Assembly: GCF_042610375.1 (NCBI RefSeq)
Contig: NZ_JBGJZL010000018.1
Span: 1-64,000 of the forward strand
Length of the DNA: 64,000 bases
Reading direction: 5' to 3'
Source of the DNA: CTSoil-075 sp042610375
GTDB lineage: Bacteria; Bacillota; Negativicutes; DSM-13327
This document shows, piece after piece, positions 32,712 through 42,595 of the stretch. A program made the translations under genes and the position numbers. The notes beneath the pieces are model-generated. The model made no database searches. It was not told the origin of the DNA and saw nothing but the letters and a program-made list of their open reading frames with translations. Position 1 is the first letter of the stretch. The number at the start of each line of letters is the position of its first letter.

Positions 32712-34994
32712 TTATTTATTATTTTGTACTGCCATGAATATTTTTTCAGGAGTAATCGGCAATTGATTGATTCGGACCCCTACCGCATTGTAAACAGCAT
32801 GAGCAATGGCTGGTGCAGGAGTATTCACAACAACCTCACCTAATGATTTCGCACCAAAAGGACCTGTTGGTTCAAAACTTTCTTCAAAAGCCACTCGTAT
32901 CTTTCCAATATCTTTACGACAAGGAATCTTATACTGCATAAAACTATCTGTTTGCAAACGCCCTTGCTCACCATATCGAACCTCTTCATAAAGGGCCAAA
33001 CCAATGCCTTGTACAATGCCACCTTCAACCTGAATGGTCGCCAGCTTTGGATTGATCACCGTTCCACAATCGACGACAGCTACATAATCCAATAGCTCTA
33101 CTTTTCCAGTCTCAGTATCGACTTCAACTTCTGCAAAACCCGCAATAAAAGGTGGTGGTGATACAGGACTGCCATAAGTACCTTGACCAACTAACTGTAA
33201 ATTCCCCATCCCAAGTACCATGATTTCAGCTAATTTTTCTAAGCTAAGCTCTTTTTCACCAGTCATTGTGGTAAGCAATTTTCCATCAAATTCAATCGTA
33301 TCTGCTGAAACTTTGAGAATTTTTGCTCCACTATCAATAATTTTCTGTTTCAATTCTTCAGCGGCTTTTACCACAGCCATTCCTGTTACATAGGTAGTAC
33401 TCGACGCATAAGAACCTGGATCATAAGGAGAAACATCCGTATCCGCAGCATTAACAATGATATTGTCCACTGTCGTTTCTAAAATTTCAGCAGCCATTTG
33501 AGCCAATATGGTATCACTACCTGTTCCCATGTCTGTAGAACCAAGTAGCAATGTATAATTCCCATCATCATTTAAGCGAATCTCAGCGGATGCAGTATCA
33601 ATGCCTGCAATCCCTGACCCTTGCATGGTGACCGCCATACCCACAGATTTGACCTTATTGCCATTGATTCTAGATTGAGGATATTTTTCATCCCAGCCAA
33701 TCATTTTTTTACCTTGCTCAATGCAACGATGCAACGATGAACTACCAAGAATTTTACCATGATATGCTAAACTGGTTTCGCCTTCTTTGATTAAATTCTG
33801 CAATCGCAGCTCTGTAGGATCCATATTAAGCTGCGCTGCTAATTTATTGATTGTTGCTTCAAGAGCAAAGGTTCCTTGAGTCGCCCCATAACCTCGAAAA
33901 GCCGCACCAGGCATTTTATTAGTATACACTACTTTTCCCATAAATCGAACAGCTTTTGTTTTATTATATAATGGCAACGTTTTTTGTCCGACCACCATAA
34001 ATACAGTCGAAGCATGTTCACCATAGGCTCCTGTATCGGACAAACCTTGTATATCAACAGCTCGAATGTATCCATCCGCATCTGCACCGACTCTAACAGT
34101 CAGGCGCATGGCATGACGGCTATTAGTACAGGAGAAGGTTTCACTGCGATCATAGATGATTTTTGCTGGCTTACCAGTCTTTAACGTTACGATTGCTGTA
34201 AAAATTTCTACAACAACTGTCTGCTTACCACCAAAACCACCACCAATTCTCGGTTTAATAACCCGAATCTTGCTGGCAGGTATTTGTAAGGCTAAGGCAA
34301 GTTTTCTTCTTACATGGAAGGGAATTTGCGTAGAACTTACTACAACCAATCGTCCCATATGATCAAGATAATTAAAAGAGCGGTAAGTTTCCATCATGCA
34401 ATGAGCCTGAGCCTGAATATAATACGTATCCTCAGCCACAACAGCACACGCTTTTAATTCAGCTTCAATATCGCCAATTTCTACAGTCTGGTCCGATACA
34501 ACATTTTTCTCCTGCTGCATACCGATATCAAAATTACAATGTAAATCAGTCTCAGGATGAATGACAGATTCATGCCCCTCAGCTTTCTCAAAATCGAGTA
34601 CAGGCGTAAAAACTTCATAGTCCACCTTAATCAGTTTCATGGCTTTTAAGGCAGTTTTTTCATCAACAGCAGCAATAATTGCCACTTCATCTCCCACATA
34701 GCGAAGAATTGGATCTAAAATCAACCGATCATAAGGAGAGGGCTCAGGATAGGATTGCCCTGCAACTGAAAAGCGTACATTAGGTACATCTTTATACGTA
34801 AGAACACATTCAACGCCAGGAACTTTTTCCGCCTTGCTCACGTCGATTGTCGTAATTTTTGCAAATGCATAAGGGCTACGAAGTATTTTTACCACTAAGG
34901 TATTTGGCATGACTAGGTCATCTGTATATACAGGCTTACCAGTCGCAATCGCCATCCCATCAATTTTGCCAATGCCTTTACCAACAAAATTCAT
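32712..34994 (-). CDS. xdhA: Xanthine dehydrogenase, molybdopterin-binding subunit
   Basis: 760 residues, typical for a separate molybdenum subunit of the xanthine oxidase family. Conserved pieces include RPRIGGGFGGKQ near residue 250 (here KPRIGGGFGGK), PGAAFRGYGATQG near 365, and the C-terminal PFGAKSLGEVVV with the catalytic glutamate. It hydroxylates hypoxanthine or xanthine, or a related N-heterocycle, at the molybdenum centre. ATG 34994 follows GGGGTGGAG and lies 1 base after the iron-sulfur subunit stop. The order FAD, Fe-S, Mo, then permease forms a purine-use operon. Cofactor maturation genes are not in the window. Confidence 0.93.
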   Translation of the reverse strand: MNFVGKGIGKIDGMAIATGKPVYTDDLVMPNTLVVKILRSPYAFAKITTIDVSKAEKVPGVECVLTYKDVPNVRFSVAGQSYPEPSPYDRLILDPILRYVGDEVAIIAAVDEKTALKAMKLIKVDYEVFTPVLDFEKAEGHESVIHPETDLHCNFDIGMQQEKNVVSDQTVEIGDIEAELKACAVVAEDTYYIQAQAHCMMETYRSFNYLDHMGRLVVVSSTQIPFHVRRKLALALQIPASKIRVIKPRIGGGFGGKQTVVVEIFTAIVTLKTGKPAKIIYDRSETFSCTNSRHAMRLTVRVGADADGYIRAVDIQGLSDTGAYGEHASTVFMVVGQKTLPLYNKTKAVRFMGKVVYTNKMPGAAFRGYGATQGTFALEATINKLAAQLNMDPTELRLQNLIKEGETSLAYHGKILGSSSLHRCIEQGKKMIGWDEKYPQSRINGNKVKSVGMAVTMQGSGIAGIDTASAEIRLNDDGNYTLLLGSTDMGTGSDTILAQMAAEILETTVDNIIVNAADTDVSPYDPGSYASSTTYVTGMAVVKAAEELKQKIIDSGAKILKVSADTIEFDGKLLTTMTGEKELSLEKLAEIMVLGMGNLQLVGQGTYGSPVSPPPFIAGFAEVEVDTETGKVELLDYVAVVDCGTVINPKLATIQVEGGIVQGIGLALYEEVRYGEQGRLQTDSFMQYKIPCRKDIGKIRVAFEESFEPTGPFGAKSLGEVVVNTPAPAIAHAVYNAVGVRINQLPITPEKIFMAVQNNK

Positions 34995-34995
34995 G

Positions 34996-35445
34996 CTACT
35001 CCACCCCCAAGTAAGTTTTCACTGCCCTGAGTTGCCCCATATAACCTGTACATCTGCATAAATTTCCTGTCAAATAATGAATGATTTGTTCTTCTGTCGG
35101 ATTGGTTAGTTCATTCTTCATCGCAATGACAGTCATAATAAAACCAGGACTGCAAAAGCCACACTGTTCAGCACCCTCTGCAACTAAAATTTGGGCAAAC
35201 TCCTCAGCTTGCTGACTCACGCCTTCAATCGTTGTAATCTGTCTGCCATTCGCTCTTATGGAAAGAATGTTACAAGATAAGGTTGGTTTACCATCTAGCC
35301 ATACGGTGCATAGACCGCAGCAAGATGTATTGCAACCTTTTCGAATACTCAAGGTTCCATAATTCCGTAAGGTATCTGCTAAAAATTCATCATTCTCAGC
35401 CTTCATTTTGACTACTTTATTATTTAGAGTAAATTCTATTTCCAT
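34996..35445 (-). CDS. xdhC: Xanthine dehydrogenase, 2Fe-2S subunit
   Basis: 149 residues with two [2Fe-2S] domains. The plant-ferredoxin-like motif is CNTSCCGLCTVWLDGKPTLSC (about 38-58) and the second set is CGFC and CRC in QCGFCSPGFIM and GNLCRCTGY. It passes electrons from the molybdenum centre to the FAD subunit. ATG 35445 follows CAGGAGGTG and overlaps the FAD subunit gene by 10 bases. Confidence 0.94.
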   Translation of the reverse strand: MEIEFTLNNKVVKMKAENDEFLADTLRNYGTLSIRKGCNTSCCGLCTVWLDGKPTLSCNILSIRANGRQITTIEGVSQQAEEFAQILVAEGAEQCGFCSPGFIMTVIAMKNELTNPTEEQIIHYLTGNLCRCTGYMGQLRAVKTYLGVE

Positions 35446-36224
35446 TGTAACACCTCCTGAATGGCTCTCGTGATCAGTACTTTAGAAATAGCTTTTCGGT
35501 ACTCTCCTGTTGCCTTTGCATTCGTTCCAAATACTAATTCATCAGCTGCAATTGCAGCAATATCATCACACTTAAGATTTCCCTTGCTTAATTCAGCTGA
35601 AGCTTGATAAGCAATTTTAGCCCGCGACGGCATAGCTCCAACTGCGATAATCCATTGATGATCCGCCTTTGAAACAGCAACATTGAGGATAGGAAAATCA
35701 CTTGCCGAACTACGGAAATTTTGATAGGCGACTTTTCGTTGATCTTTTTTTATAAAAATCTTGGTCAGAAAATCTTTTTCATAAGCTCTACCTAAAAACT
35801 CTACTAGCGGCATTCTGCCGCCTTTATATAATTCAACCTCAGTATCCAAGGCTAATAACGCTGTAATCAAATCAGAAAATCCATATTTTGCATAAACCGA
35901 TGCTCCCACTGTAACCACATTACGAAATTGAACACCAATAATATTACCAACAGCTTTTGGAAGTACACCATTAAAATATTCCTGCAAAATCAAATTGGTT
36001 TCAAGATCTCGGAATGTTGTCATCGCACCGATTTCAATATAATCAGTCTGCTCTGTGATATAGTTTAAGTTTAATTTCGACAGTTCGATGCCAGTACCAA
36101 TCCGGCTAGAACCCAATCGAAGAAAAGCACAGCCTCCGAGAATCGCATTATTTCTCTTAGCCATGAGTATTTGATATGCTTCATCAATCGTATCTGGTTG
36201 CACTAAGTCAAGTAATGTAAACAA
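35436..36224 (-). CDS. xdhB: Xanthine dehydrogenase, FAD-binding subunit
   Basis: 262 residues, somewhat short for the family (usually about 280-300). The FAD-binding segment ILGGCAFLRLG near 29-39 replaces the usual AGGTDLL; the second FAD motif is NVVTVGASVYAKYGFSDL near 102-119, where the family has GGNxxxxxPxSDx. The CO dehydrogenase flavoprotein C-terminal domain follows. The motifs deviate from consensus, so this may be a variant branch with a related N-heterocycle as substrate. First gene of the operon. A tandem 10-bp repeat sits just upstream. Confidence 0.87.
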   Translation of the reverse strand: MFTLLDLVQPDTIDEAYQILMAKRNNAILGGCAFLRLGSSRIGTGIELSKLNLNYITEQTDYIEIGAMTTFRDLETNLILQEYFNGVLPKAVGNIIGVQFRNVVTVGASVYAKYGFSDLITALLALDTEVELYKGGRMPLVEFLGRAYEKDFLTKIFIKKDQRKVAYQNFRSSASDFPILNVAVSKADHQWIIAVGAMPSRAKIAYQASAELSKGNLKCDDIAAIAADELVFGTNAKATGEYRKAISKVLITRAIQEVLQWK

Positions 36225-36256
36225 AATGATCCTCCCTCCTATCTGCTATCCATGTG

Positions 36257-36276
36257 TTTCGACTAATTTCGACTAA
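36257..36276. promoter_or_regulatory. Tandem 10-bp repeat upstream of the xanthine dehydrogenase operon
   Basis: TTTCGACTAA occurs twice in direct succession, starting 33 bases upstream of the first start codon. This spacing puts both units on the same DNA face and suggests an activator or repressor site. The regulator is unknown. Confidence 0.4.
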
Positions 36277-36338
36277 AATTGTAACATGGTCTGATTGATA
36301 AGTAAATTTAATTATTTGCGATAGGCGAAACAAATCGA

Positions 36339-38189
36339 TCAGTTCAAAAACATACGATAATATCGCCCTTTCTGATTGAGCAACTGATCATGATTGCCTT
36401 CTTCGATAATTTCACCTTGATCAATGACCATGATTCGATCTGCACCGCGAATGGTATTCAAACGATGAGCAATGATAAAACTAGTGCGCCCTTGCATAAG
36501 ATTTAATAGGGCATCTTGTATATGCAGCTCAGTTCGAGTATCAATGCTACTTGTGGCTTCGTCGAGAATCAGCAAAGTTGGCTTAGCAAGCATGACTCTT
36601 GCAATCGCAAGCAGTTGCCGTTGCCCTTGGCTTAAGTTACTACCATTCTCTGATAATAGAGTGTCATATTGTTTAGGAAGACGCTGAATAAATCCATCAG
36701 CATTGGCCATTGCTGCAGCTAATTTCATTTCTTCATCCGTAGCGTCTGGCTGACCATATTTAATATTTTCTTTAATCGTACCCGAGAACAAATATGCATC
36801 CTGTAATACAATGCCAAAACACTGTCGCAAGCTATCTCGTGTATAATTTCTAATATCCCTGCCATCAAGTAATATCCTACCACTTGTGACATCATAAAAC
36901 CTCGTAAGGAGATTCACAATGGTAGTTTTCCCAGCCCCTGTAGGACCGACAAACGCTGTACTACTCCCTCCTTTTGATTCAAAACTGACATTCTTCAAGA
37001 TCGGCACATCAGATCGATAGCCAAAACTAACATTTTCAAATACAATGTGTCCTTTCGAATCCTCTAAATCAACTGCATTTGCTAAATCTAAGGGTTCTTC
37101 TTGTTCATCAAAAATTTCAAATACTCGTTCAGCACCAGCTACTCCTGATTGCAATACATTAAATAAATTAGCCAATTCATTGAGTGGGCGTACAAATTGT
37201 CTTGAATAACTCAGGAAACTGGCAATAACGCCAATCGTAATCATATTTTTCATTGCAAGAACACCACCAATGATTGCAATAAAAGCAAAACCAATATTAT
37301 TAATCACATTCATCAATGGCATTAAAAAGCCCGACCAAATTTGTGCTTTTAATCCAACATCATATAAATTTCCATTGATTACATCAAATTCTCCGATTAC
37401 CTTATCCTCATGATTAAAGGCCTTTACGACTTGTATCCCTGAGATACTTTCTTCAATATGACTATTTAGCTTACCAAGCTGTACTTGCTGTTCTTTAAAT
37501 AAATCACGAGTTTTTTTGCTAATCACGCGAGCAAGTAAAAAAACTAGAGGTACAATCATGACCGTAGCCACTGTAAGGGAGGGACTGAGCACAATCATCA
37601 TGATTAATGAACCGACGATCGCAATTGTTCCTGACATAAATTGAGTGATTGACTGAGATATGGTACTACTTACATTATCCACATCATTCGATAAACGACT
37701 CATTACTTCCCCATGAGGATGAACATCAAAAAAAGCAATGGGGAGTTTCTGAAGTTTTTCAAATAGAGTGGATCTTAAGTTCATAACAATGCGCTGGGAC
37801 AGACCTGCCATCATCCATCCTTGGAAAAAAGTAAGAATACCGTCTGTAATATAGGCTGCGATCAGTACCATAACCGTCATCTTCAATAGTTGGAAGTTGA
37901 CGTCTCCACTGACAATTCCGATGGCATCAATGGCCACGCCCATTAAGTAAGGCAATGATAGTGTTAACAAAGCATCGATAAAAATAAAGAAAAAAATAAT
38001 AATTAACATTTTTCTTTCCTTACCAAAATAAGACCAGAGTCGCTTGATCGTCACTGTAAATTTTTTTGGTTTTAAAAGGACCTCACTTCCACGACGTCCA
38101 CCAAAATTTCGCCGCGCCCCCCCAAAACCATGCAGAGTCGAACTTGAATACTTTTCTTTATCTTTGGATTGTTCATGTTCTTGAGACAT
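36339..38189 (-). CDS. ABC exporter subunit with consensus catalytic site
   Basis: 616 residues. Six-helix exporter domain (about 50-340) is fused to an ATPase domain. Walker A GPTGAGKTT, signature LSQGQRQ, Walker B LLILDEATSSID with the catalytic glutamate, and the switch histidine in IIAHRLNTI are all intact. The N-terminal 40 residues are hydrophilic with Gly/Arg-rich sequence (GFGGARRNFGGRRGS). It forms a heterodimer with the next gene upstream, whose last 17 bases overlap this one. Family members export drugs, lipids or peptides; the substrate here is unknown. Confidence 0.92.
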   Translation of the reverse strand: MSQEHEQSKDKEKYSSSTLHGFGGARRNFGGRRGSEVLLKPKKFTVTIKRLWSYFGKERKMLIIIFFFIFIDALLTLSLPYLMGVAIDAIGIVSGDVNFQLLKMTVMVLIAAYITDGILTFFQGWMMAGLSQRIVMNLRSTLFEKLQKLPIAFFDVHPHGEVMSRLSNDVDNVSSTISQSITQFMSGTIAIVGSLIMMIVLSPSLTVATVMIVPLVFLLARVISKKTRDLFKEQQVQLGKLNSHIEESISGIQVVKAFNHEDKVIGEFDVINGNLYDVGLKAQIWSGFLMPLMNVINNIGFAFIAIIGGVLAMKNMITIGVIASFLSYSRQFVRPLNELANLFNVLQSGVAGAERVFEIFDEQEEPLDLANAVDLEDSKGHIVFENVSFGYRSDVPILKNVSFESKGGSSTAFVGPTGAGKTTIVNLLTRFYDVTSGRILLDGRDIRNYTRDSLRQCFGIVLQDAYLFSGTIKENIKYGQPDATDEEMKLAAAMANADGFIQRLPKQYDTLLSENGSNLSQGQRQLLAIARVMLAKPTLLILDEATSSIDTRTELHIQDALLNLMQGRTSFIIAHRLNTIRGADRIMVIDQGEIIEEGNHDQLLNQKGRYYRMFLN

Positions 38190-39918
38190 GATTTTTCATC
38201 ACCTTACCCATTTGAGATGTAAAAATTTCCTGATAAATTTCACAACACTGCAGCAGTTCATGATGTTTACCGCTACCGACGATTTCCCCCTGATCAAGGA
38301 CGACTATTTTATCTGCATCCATGACCGAAGTGATCCGTTGCGCAATCATGAAACAAGTCAAATGATCCATATATTTTTTTAAGGATTCTTTGATCTTACC
38401 TTCCGTCACAACATCAATAGCACTCGTAGAGTCATCAAGAATCAGAATTTCAGGTTTTCTCACCAAGGCTCTTGCAATCGATACCCGTTGTTTTTGCCCT
38501 CCAGAAAAATTAACTCCCCCCTGACCGACTCTTGTTTGATAACCTTCAGGAAACTCAATAATAAAATCATGTGCCTGTGCAATTTTTGCCGCATTTTCAA
38601 TCTCTTCGATCGTAGCATCTTCTTTTCCCCACCGGATATTCTCAATAATCGTACCAGTAAATAATACTGTTTTTTGCGCAACGACGGCTATTTTTTCTCT
38701 TATTCTATGTGGATTGCTCTTCCCAATCTCTTCACCATCTAGTTTGAGGGAACCTGAAGTAATATCATAAAAACGAGGAATCAGATTGACCAAACTACTC
38801 TTTCCTGAACCCGTTGAACCAATAATTCCAATGATTTCTCCAGGCATACAAGTCAGATTTATATTCTTAATCACAGATGATTCAGTTTTCCCTTCATAAG
38901 AGAAGTATACATTTTTGAAAACAACTTGTCCTTTTTGAGTGCTACCTTCTATGGCGTTTTCTTCCCATTTCATGCTATTTTCTTGAAGAAACACTTCCTG
39001 AATACGCATCGCCGAAGCTTTGGCCCGTACGAACAACGTAAAAACCATGGAAATCAGCATTAATGAGAATAACATTTGTGTCATATAGTTAATAAATGCA
39101 ATGATCTGTCCTGCTTGCATATCGCCATTATTGACTCTAATTCCTCCAAACCAGAGTACCGCAACGATGCCAAAGTTCACACTCATCATGATTCCTGGGC
39201 CAAATGCCGCCATCAATCGCATGGCTTCCACTGACCTAGATTGCAGCCTGCTATTGGCATCATTAAATTTTTCTACTTCATATTCAAAGCGGTTAAAAGC
39301 CTTCACAACTCGTACACCAGATAAATATTCCCTCATAACGCTATTAACCTGATCAAGAGCCTGCTGGACTTTATTAAAAAGCGGATACCCCAATTTCATA
39401 TTTACGATAATTAAAATACCAACAACAGGAACAACGACTGCGAGTACTAATGATAAATTGTAATTGAGACGAATGGCCATAATCAGACTTCCGATACAAA
39501 GCAGAGGGGCTTTGATAAAAATTCTCATTAGTCCATTTACAAAGTTTTGCACTTGAGTCACATCATTGGTGAGTCGAGTCACTAATGAAGCTCGATCAAA
39601 CTGATCAATATTTTCGAAGGAAAGATGTTGAATTTTCTTATACAAATCGGATCGCAATTCCGTCCCAAAGGCTTGAGAAACACGGCTTGATATTAGATTT
39701 CGAGCAGTTGCCGCTGCAAATCCAAGTACTGTAATCAATAACATCTCGCCCCCCATGGACAAAATATAATCCATTTCCTTGGCGGCAACACCGATATCGA
39801 TAATTCGTGCCATAATCGTAGGTAGCATCAGATCACACATGGTTTCACACATGACAAAAAATACTGATAAGCAAAAAGATTTACCATATTTTCTTCTATA
39901 TTTGTTCAGAAATTCCAT
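38173..39918 (-). CDS. ABC exporter subunit with degenerate catalytic site
   Basis: 581 residues, same fold as its partner: membrane domain about 15-310 and ATPase about 330-570. Walker A GSTGSGKSS and signature FSGGQKQR are intact, but Walker B reads ILILDDSTSAID, with Asp in place of the catalytic Glu, and the switch histidine is Gln (IAQRITSV). This asymmetry is the hallmark of heterodimeric exporters of the TM287/288 and BmrCD type, in which only one of the two ATP sites hydrolyses. ATG 39918 has AGGGGA upstream. First gene of the pair. Confidence 0.93.
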   Translation of the reverse strand: MEFLNKYRRKYGKSFCLSVFFVMCETMCDLMLPTIMARIIDIGVAAKEMDYILSMGGEMLLITVLGFAAATARNLISSRVSQAFGTELRSDLYKKIQHLSFENIDQFDRASLVTRLTNDVTQVQNFVNGLMRIFIKAPLLCIGSLIMAIRLNYNLSLVLAVVVPVVGILIIVNMKLGYPLFNKVQQALDQVNSVMREYLSGVRVVKAFNRFEYEVEKFNDANSRLQSRSVEAMRLMAAFGPGIMMSVNFGIVAVLWFGGIRVNNGDMQAGQIIAFINYMTQMLFSLMLISMVFTLFVRAKASAMRIQEVFLQENSMKWEENAIEGSTQKGQVVFKNVYFSYEGKTESSVIKNINLTCMPGEIIGIIGSTGSGKSSLVNLIPRFYDITSGSLKLDGEEIGKSNPHRIREKIAVVAQKTVLFTGTIIENIRWGKEDATIEEIENAAKIAQAHDFIIEFPEGYQTRVGQGGVNFSGGQKQRVSIARALVRKPEILILDDSTSAIDVVTEGKIKESLKKYMDHLTCFMIAQRITSVMDADKIVVLDQGEIVGSGKHHELLQCCEIYQEIFTSQMGKVMKNHVSRT

Positions 39919-39976
39919 GTTTAAATTCCCCTTGAAAAATTTGTCTGAACTACTCTATTTACTCTTACAATAGTGA

Positions 39977-40014
39977 AACTCCTGCAAAGTGTCTGCACTT
40001 TACAGGAGTTTTAT
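39977..40014. terminator. Terminator between gnd and the ABC exporter
   Basis: AAACTCCTGCAAAGTG pairs with CACTTTACAGGAGTTT around a TCTG loop. It lies 10 bases after the gnd stop on the minus strand. The T-run there is short, so it may be leaky. Confidence 0.65.
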
Positions 40015-40023
40015 TATAAGAAA

Positions 40024-41439
40024 TTAGTCATTCCAATTTGTATGAAAGATTCCTGAACGGTCAGTACGTTCATACGTATGAGCCCCAAAGTAATCGCGTT
40101 GTGCTTGAAGTAAATTCGCCGGTAACACTGCACTTCGATAGCTATCATAATAATCTAACGATGCACTAATAGCCGGTGTTGGAATACCAAGCTCTTTGCA
40201 CGTGATAACGACCAAGCGCCAATTATCTTGAGCCTTTGCTAATATCTCTGCAAAGAAGGGACTCATCATTAGGTTCACAAGCTGGCCATTATCAGCATAG
40301 GATTCTTTGATCCGATCAAGAAAGCGAGCACGGATAATACAACCACCTCGCCACAATAAAGCAGTCTCACCAAAATTAAGATTCCAGCCATACTCTGCAC
40401 TTGCGGCTTTAAGCAAAGCAAACCCTTGAGCATAAGCACATATTTTTGAAGCATAAAGAGCATCGTGAATAGCGCTAATGAGTTGTTTCTTATCACCTTT
40501 ATATTGTTTCTGAGGGCCTATTAATGTCTTTGCTGCAGCCAAACGTTCGTCTTTATAAGCCGACATACAACGGGCAAATACAGCTTCTGTAATGGTCGGC
40601 GTGGGAACACCTAGATCCAATGCACTTTGAGAGGTCCATTTACCAGTACCTTTCTGCCCAGCTTTGTCTAAAATAACTTCGAGCAATGGTTGACCCGTAA
40701 TTTCATCTTTGCGTGTAAAAATATCCCGCGTAATTTCAATTAAGTAGGAATCCAATTCGCCTTGATTCCACTCTGAAAAAACTTTATGTAACTCCTCGGT
40801 TGATAACTGAAGAACATTTTTCATAATGTAGTATGCTTCACTAATAAGTTGCATATCACCGTATTCAATTCCATTATGAACCATTTTTACATAGTGACCT
40901 GCCCCATCAGGACCAACGTAGGAACAACAAGGCTGACCCTCTACCTGAGCTGCAATTCGCGTAAAAATCGGTGCTAATTCTTCATAAGCACTAGGGCTGC
41001 CTCCTGGCATCATACTAGGACCTTTTAATGCTCCTTCTTCGCCACCCGATACACCAGCGCCAACAAACTGAATTCCTTTTTCCTGAAGATAAGTCGTCCG
41101 TCGTCTTGTATCTTCAAAAAATGAATTGCCACCATCAATAATAATATCATTTTCTTCAAGGTGAGGAAGGAGTTCATTAATCATATCATCAACGGGCTTA
41201 CCAGCCTTAACCATTAGCATCACTTTACGTGGTTTACTGAGCATCCCAACCAATTCAGCGATAGAATAGGCACCGCCAATGGTATCATAGTCCTTATTTT
41301 TTTCTAAAAACTCATTTACTTTATTCACTGTACGGTTGTATACGACCACTTTAAAACCTTTACTGGCCATATTAAGGACTAGATTTTCCCCCATCACTGC
41401 AAGTCCAATAAGTCCAATATCATATTTTTTATTCATCAT
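40024..41439 (-). CDS. gnd: 6-phosphogluconate dehydrogenase, decarboxylating
   Basis: 471 residues, full length. It converts 6-phosphogluconate to ribulose 5-phosphate and CO2 with NADP+. The nucleotide site is GLIGLAVMGENL near 9-20; VSGGEEGALKGPSMMPGG near 128-145 and the substrate lysine/histidine block KMVHNGIEYGDMQ near 184-196 are diagnostic, as is the C-terminal RTDRSGIFHTNW. Two ATG codons in tandem (41439 and 41436) follow GGACGGAG; either could be used. Monocistronic, with a terminator behind it and a divergent YitT gene upstream. Confidence 0.96.
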   Translation of the reverse strand: MMNKKYDIGLIGLAVMGENLVLNMASKGFKVVVYNRTVNKVNEFLEKNKDYDTIGGAYSIAELVGMLSKPRKVMLMVKAGKPVDDMINELLPHLEENDIIIDGGNSFFEDTRRRTTYLQEKGIQFVGAGVSGGEEGALKGPSMMPGGSPSAYEELAPIFTRIAAQVEGQPCCSYVGPDGAGHYVKMVHNGIEYGDMQLISEAYYIMKNVLQLSTEELHKVFSEWNQGELDSYLIEITRDIFTRKDEITGQPLLEVILDKAGQKGTGKWTSQSALDLGVPTPTITEAVFARCMSAYKDERLAAAKTLIGPQKQYKGDKKQLISAIHDALYASKICAYAQGFALLKAASAEYGWNLNFGETALLWRGGCIIRARFLDRIKESYADNGQLVNLMMSPFFAEILAKAQDNWRLVVITCKELGIPTPAISASLDYYDSYRSAVLPANLLQAQRDYFGAHTYERTDRSGIFHTNWND

Positions 41440-41655
41440 TTTCTCCGTCCTTTCTTATTAGTACTATACTCTAATATTATTCGAGACATAATGAGACAAC
41501 ACCTGTCACACATAGATATTTTTTTCTTTATTACAACAATTGTAAAGTATTCACGGACTTTTGACCTATTTTCATTAAATGTGTTACACTTCTTTTTGTG
41601 TTTTTCTCTAGATTATGTTATATTTATAGTACCATTATAATTTTAGGGAGGTCTT

Positions 41656-42513
41656 ATGACGAAAAAAAACACATCTTTAAATTATTTTTTCAAATTCTTA
41701 TTCTTATTTATTGGATCAACTCTCGCAGCAATTGGTCTCGAATTTTTCTTGATTCCTAACAACATCATTGATGGAGGAATCGTTGGTATTTCTATTATGG
41801 TCAGTTATCTTAGCAACTATCCGTTAGGCATGTTTATCGTTGTTTTAAACATTCCATTTCTAATCTTAGGTTATAACCATATCGGAAAGACTTTCGTGAT
41901 ATCTACCTTATTTTCCCTCTGCTCCTTATCTGTCTGGGTTAGCATCCTACATCCACTACCACAATTAACCGAAGATCTTTTGCTTGCCGCTGTATTTGGC
42001 GGTATTATATTAGGTATCGGAGTCGGCTTAATTATACGTTATGGTGGATCGTTAGATGGAACAGAAATAGTCGCTATTATCTTAGATAAGAGGACGGGAT
42101 TTTCTGTTGGGGAAATTGTCATGTTCTTTAATCTTTTCATTTTGACTAGTGCTGGTCTTGTTTTTGGTTGGGATAAAGCCATGTATTCTCTAATTGCTTA
42201 TTTTATCGCATTTAAGATGATTGATATTACCATTGAAGGTTTAGAGGAAACCAAAGCTGCTATGGTTATCTCTGAGAAATCAGAGCTTATTGCCGAAAAA
42301 GTAATGGCTCGCCTCGGTCGGGGAGTTACTTTCTTGAATGGCAAGGGTGGCTATAGTGGCGAAGATCGTGCCGTTTTATATCTAGTTGTTACACGACTAG
42401 AAGTTTCGAAATTAAAGAATATCATCGATGAGATCGATGAAAACGCTTTCGTGACCATCAGTGAAGTACATGAAGTCATGGGTGGTCGTATTAAGAAACG
42501 TGCAATCCATTAA
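41656..42513 (+). CDS. YitT-family membrane protein (DUF2179)
   Basis: 285 residues with five or six membrane helices (about 10-165) and a cytoplasmic C-terminal DUF2179 domain (about 200-280, with VTFLNGKGGYSGEDRAVLYLVV and EVHEVMGGRIKKR). GGGAGG precedes ATG 41656. This YitT/YpjC family is widespread in Firmicutes and its transport function is unknown. Monocistronic, closed by a strong terminator. The 216-base divergent gap to gnd contains TTGACC-N17-TTACAC on the plus strand (about 41560-41588), a possible promoter. Confidence 0.88.
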   Translation: MTKKNTSLNYFFKFLFLFIGSTLAAIGLEFFLIPNNIIDGGIVGISIMVSYLSNYPLGMFIVVLNIPFLILGYNHIGKTFVISTLFSLCSLSVWVSILHPLPQLTEDLLLAAVFGGIILGIGVGLIIRYGGSLDGTEIVAIILDKRTGFSVGEIVMFFNLFILTSAGLVFGWDKAMYSLIAYFIAFKMIDITIEGLEETKAAMVISEKSELIAEKVMARLGRGVTFLNGKGGYSGEDRAVLYLVVTRLEVSKLKNIIDEIDENAFVTISEVHEVMGGRIKKRAIH

Positions 42514-42548
42514 AAAGAAGTTCGCCAACTGGCGAACTTCTTTTTTTT
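42512..42548 (+). terminator. Intrinsic terminator after the YitT gene
   Basis: A 15-bp stem (AAAAAGAAGTTCGCC and its complement) with a 4-base loop and a run of T, right at the stop codon. It can also stop the convergent histidine kinase transcript. Confidence 0.9.
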
Positions 42549-42595
42549 ACTTATTGATTGTTGGCCCCTCAGATATTGCGAAAGAGTTTCATTCA

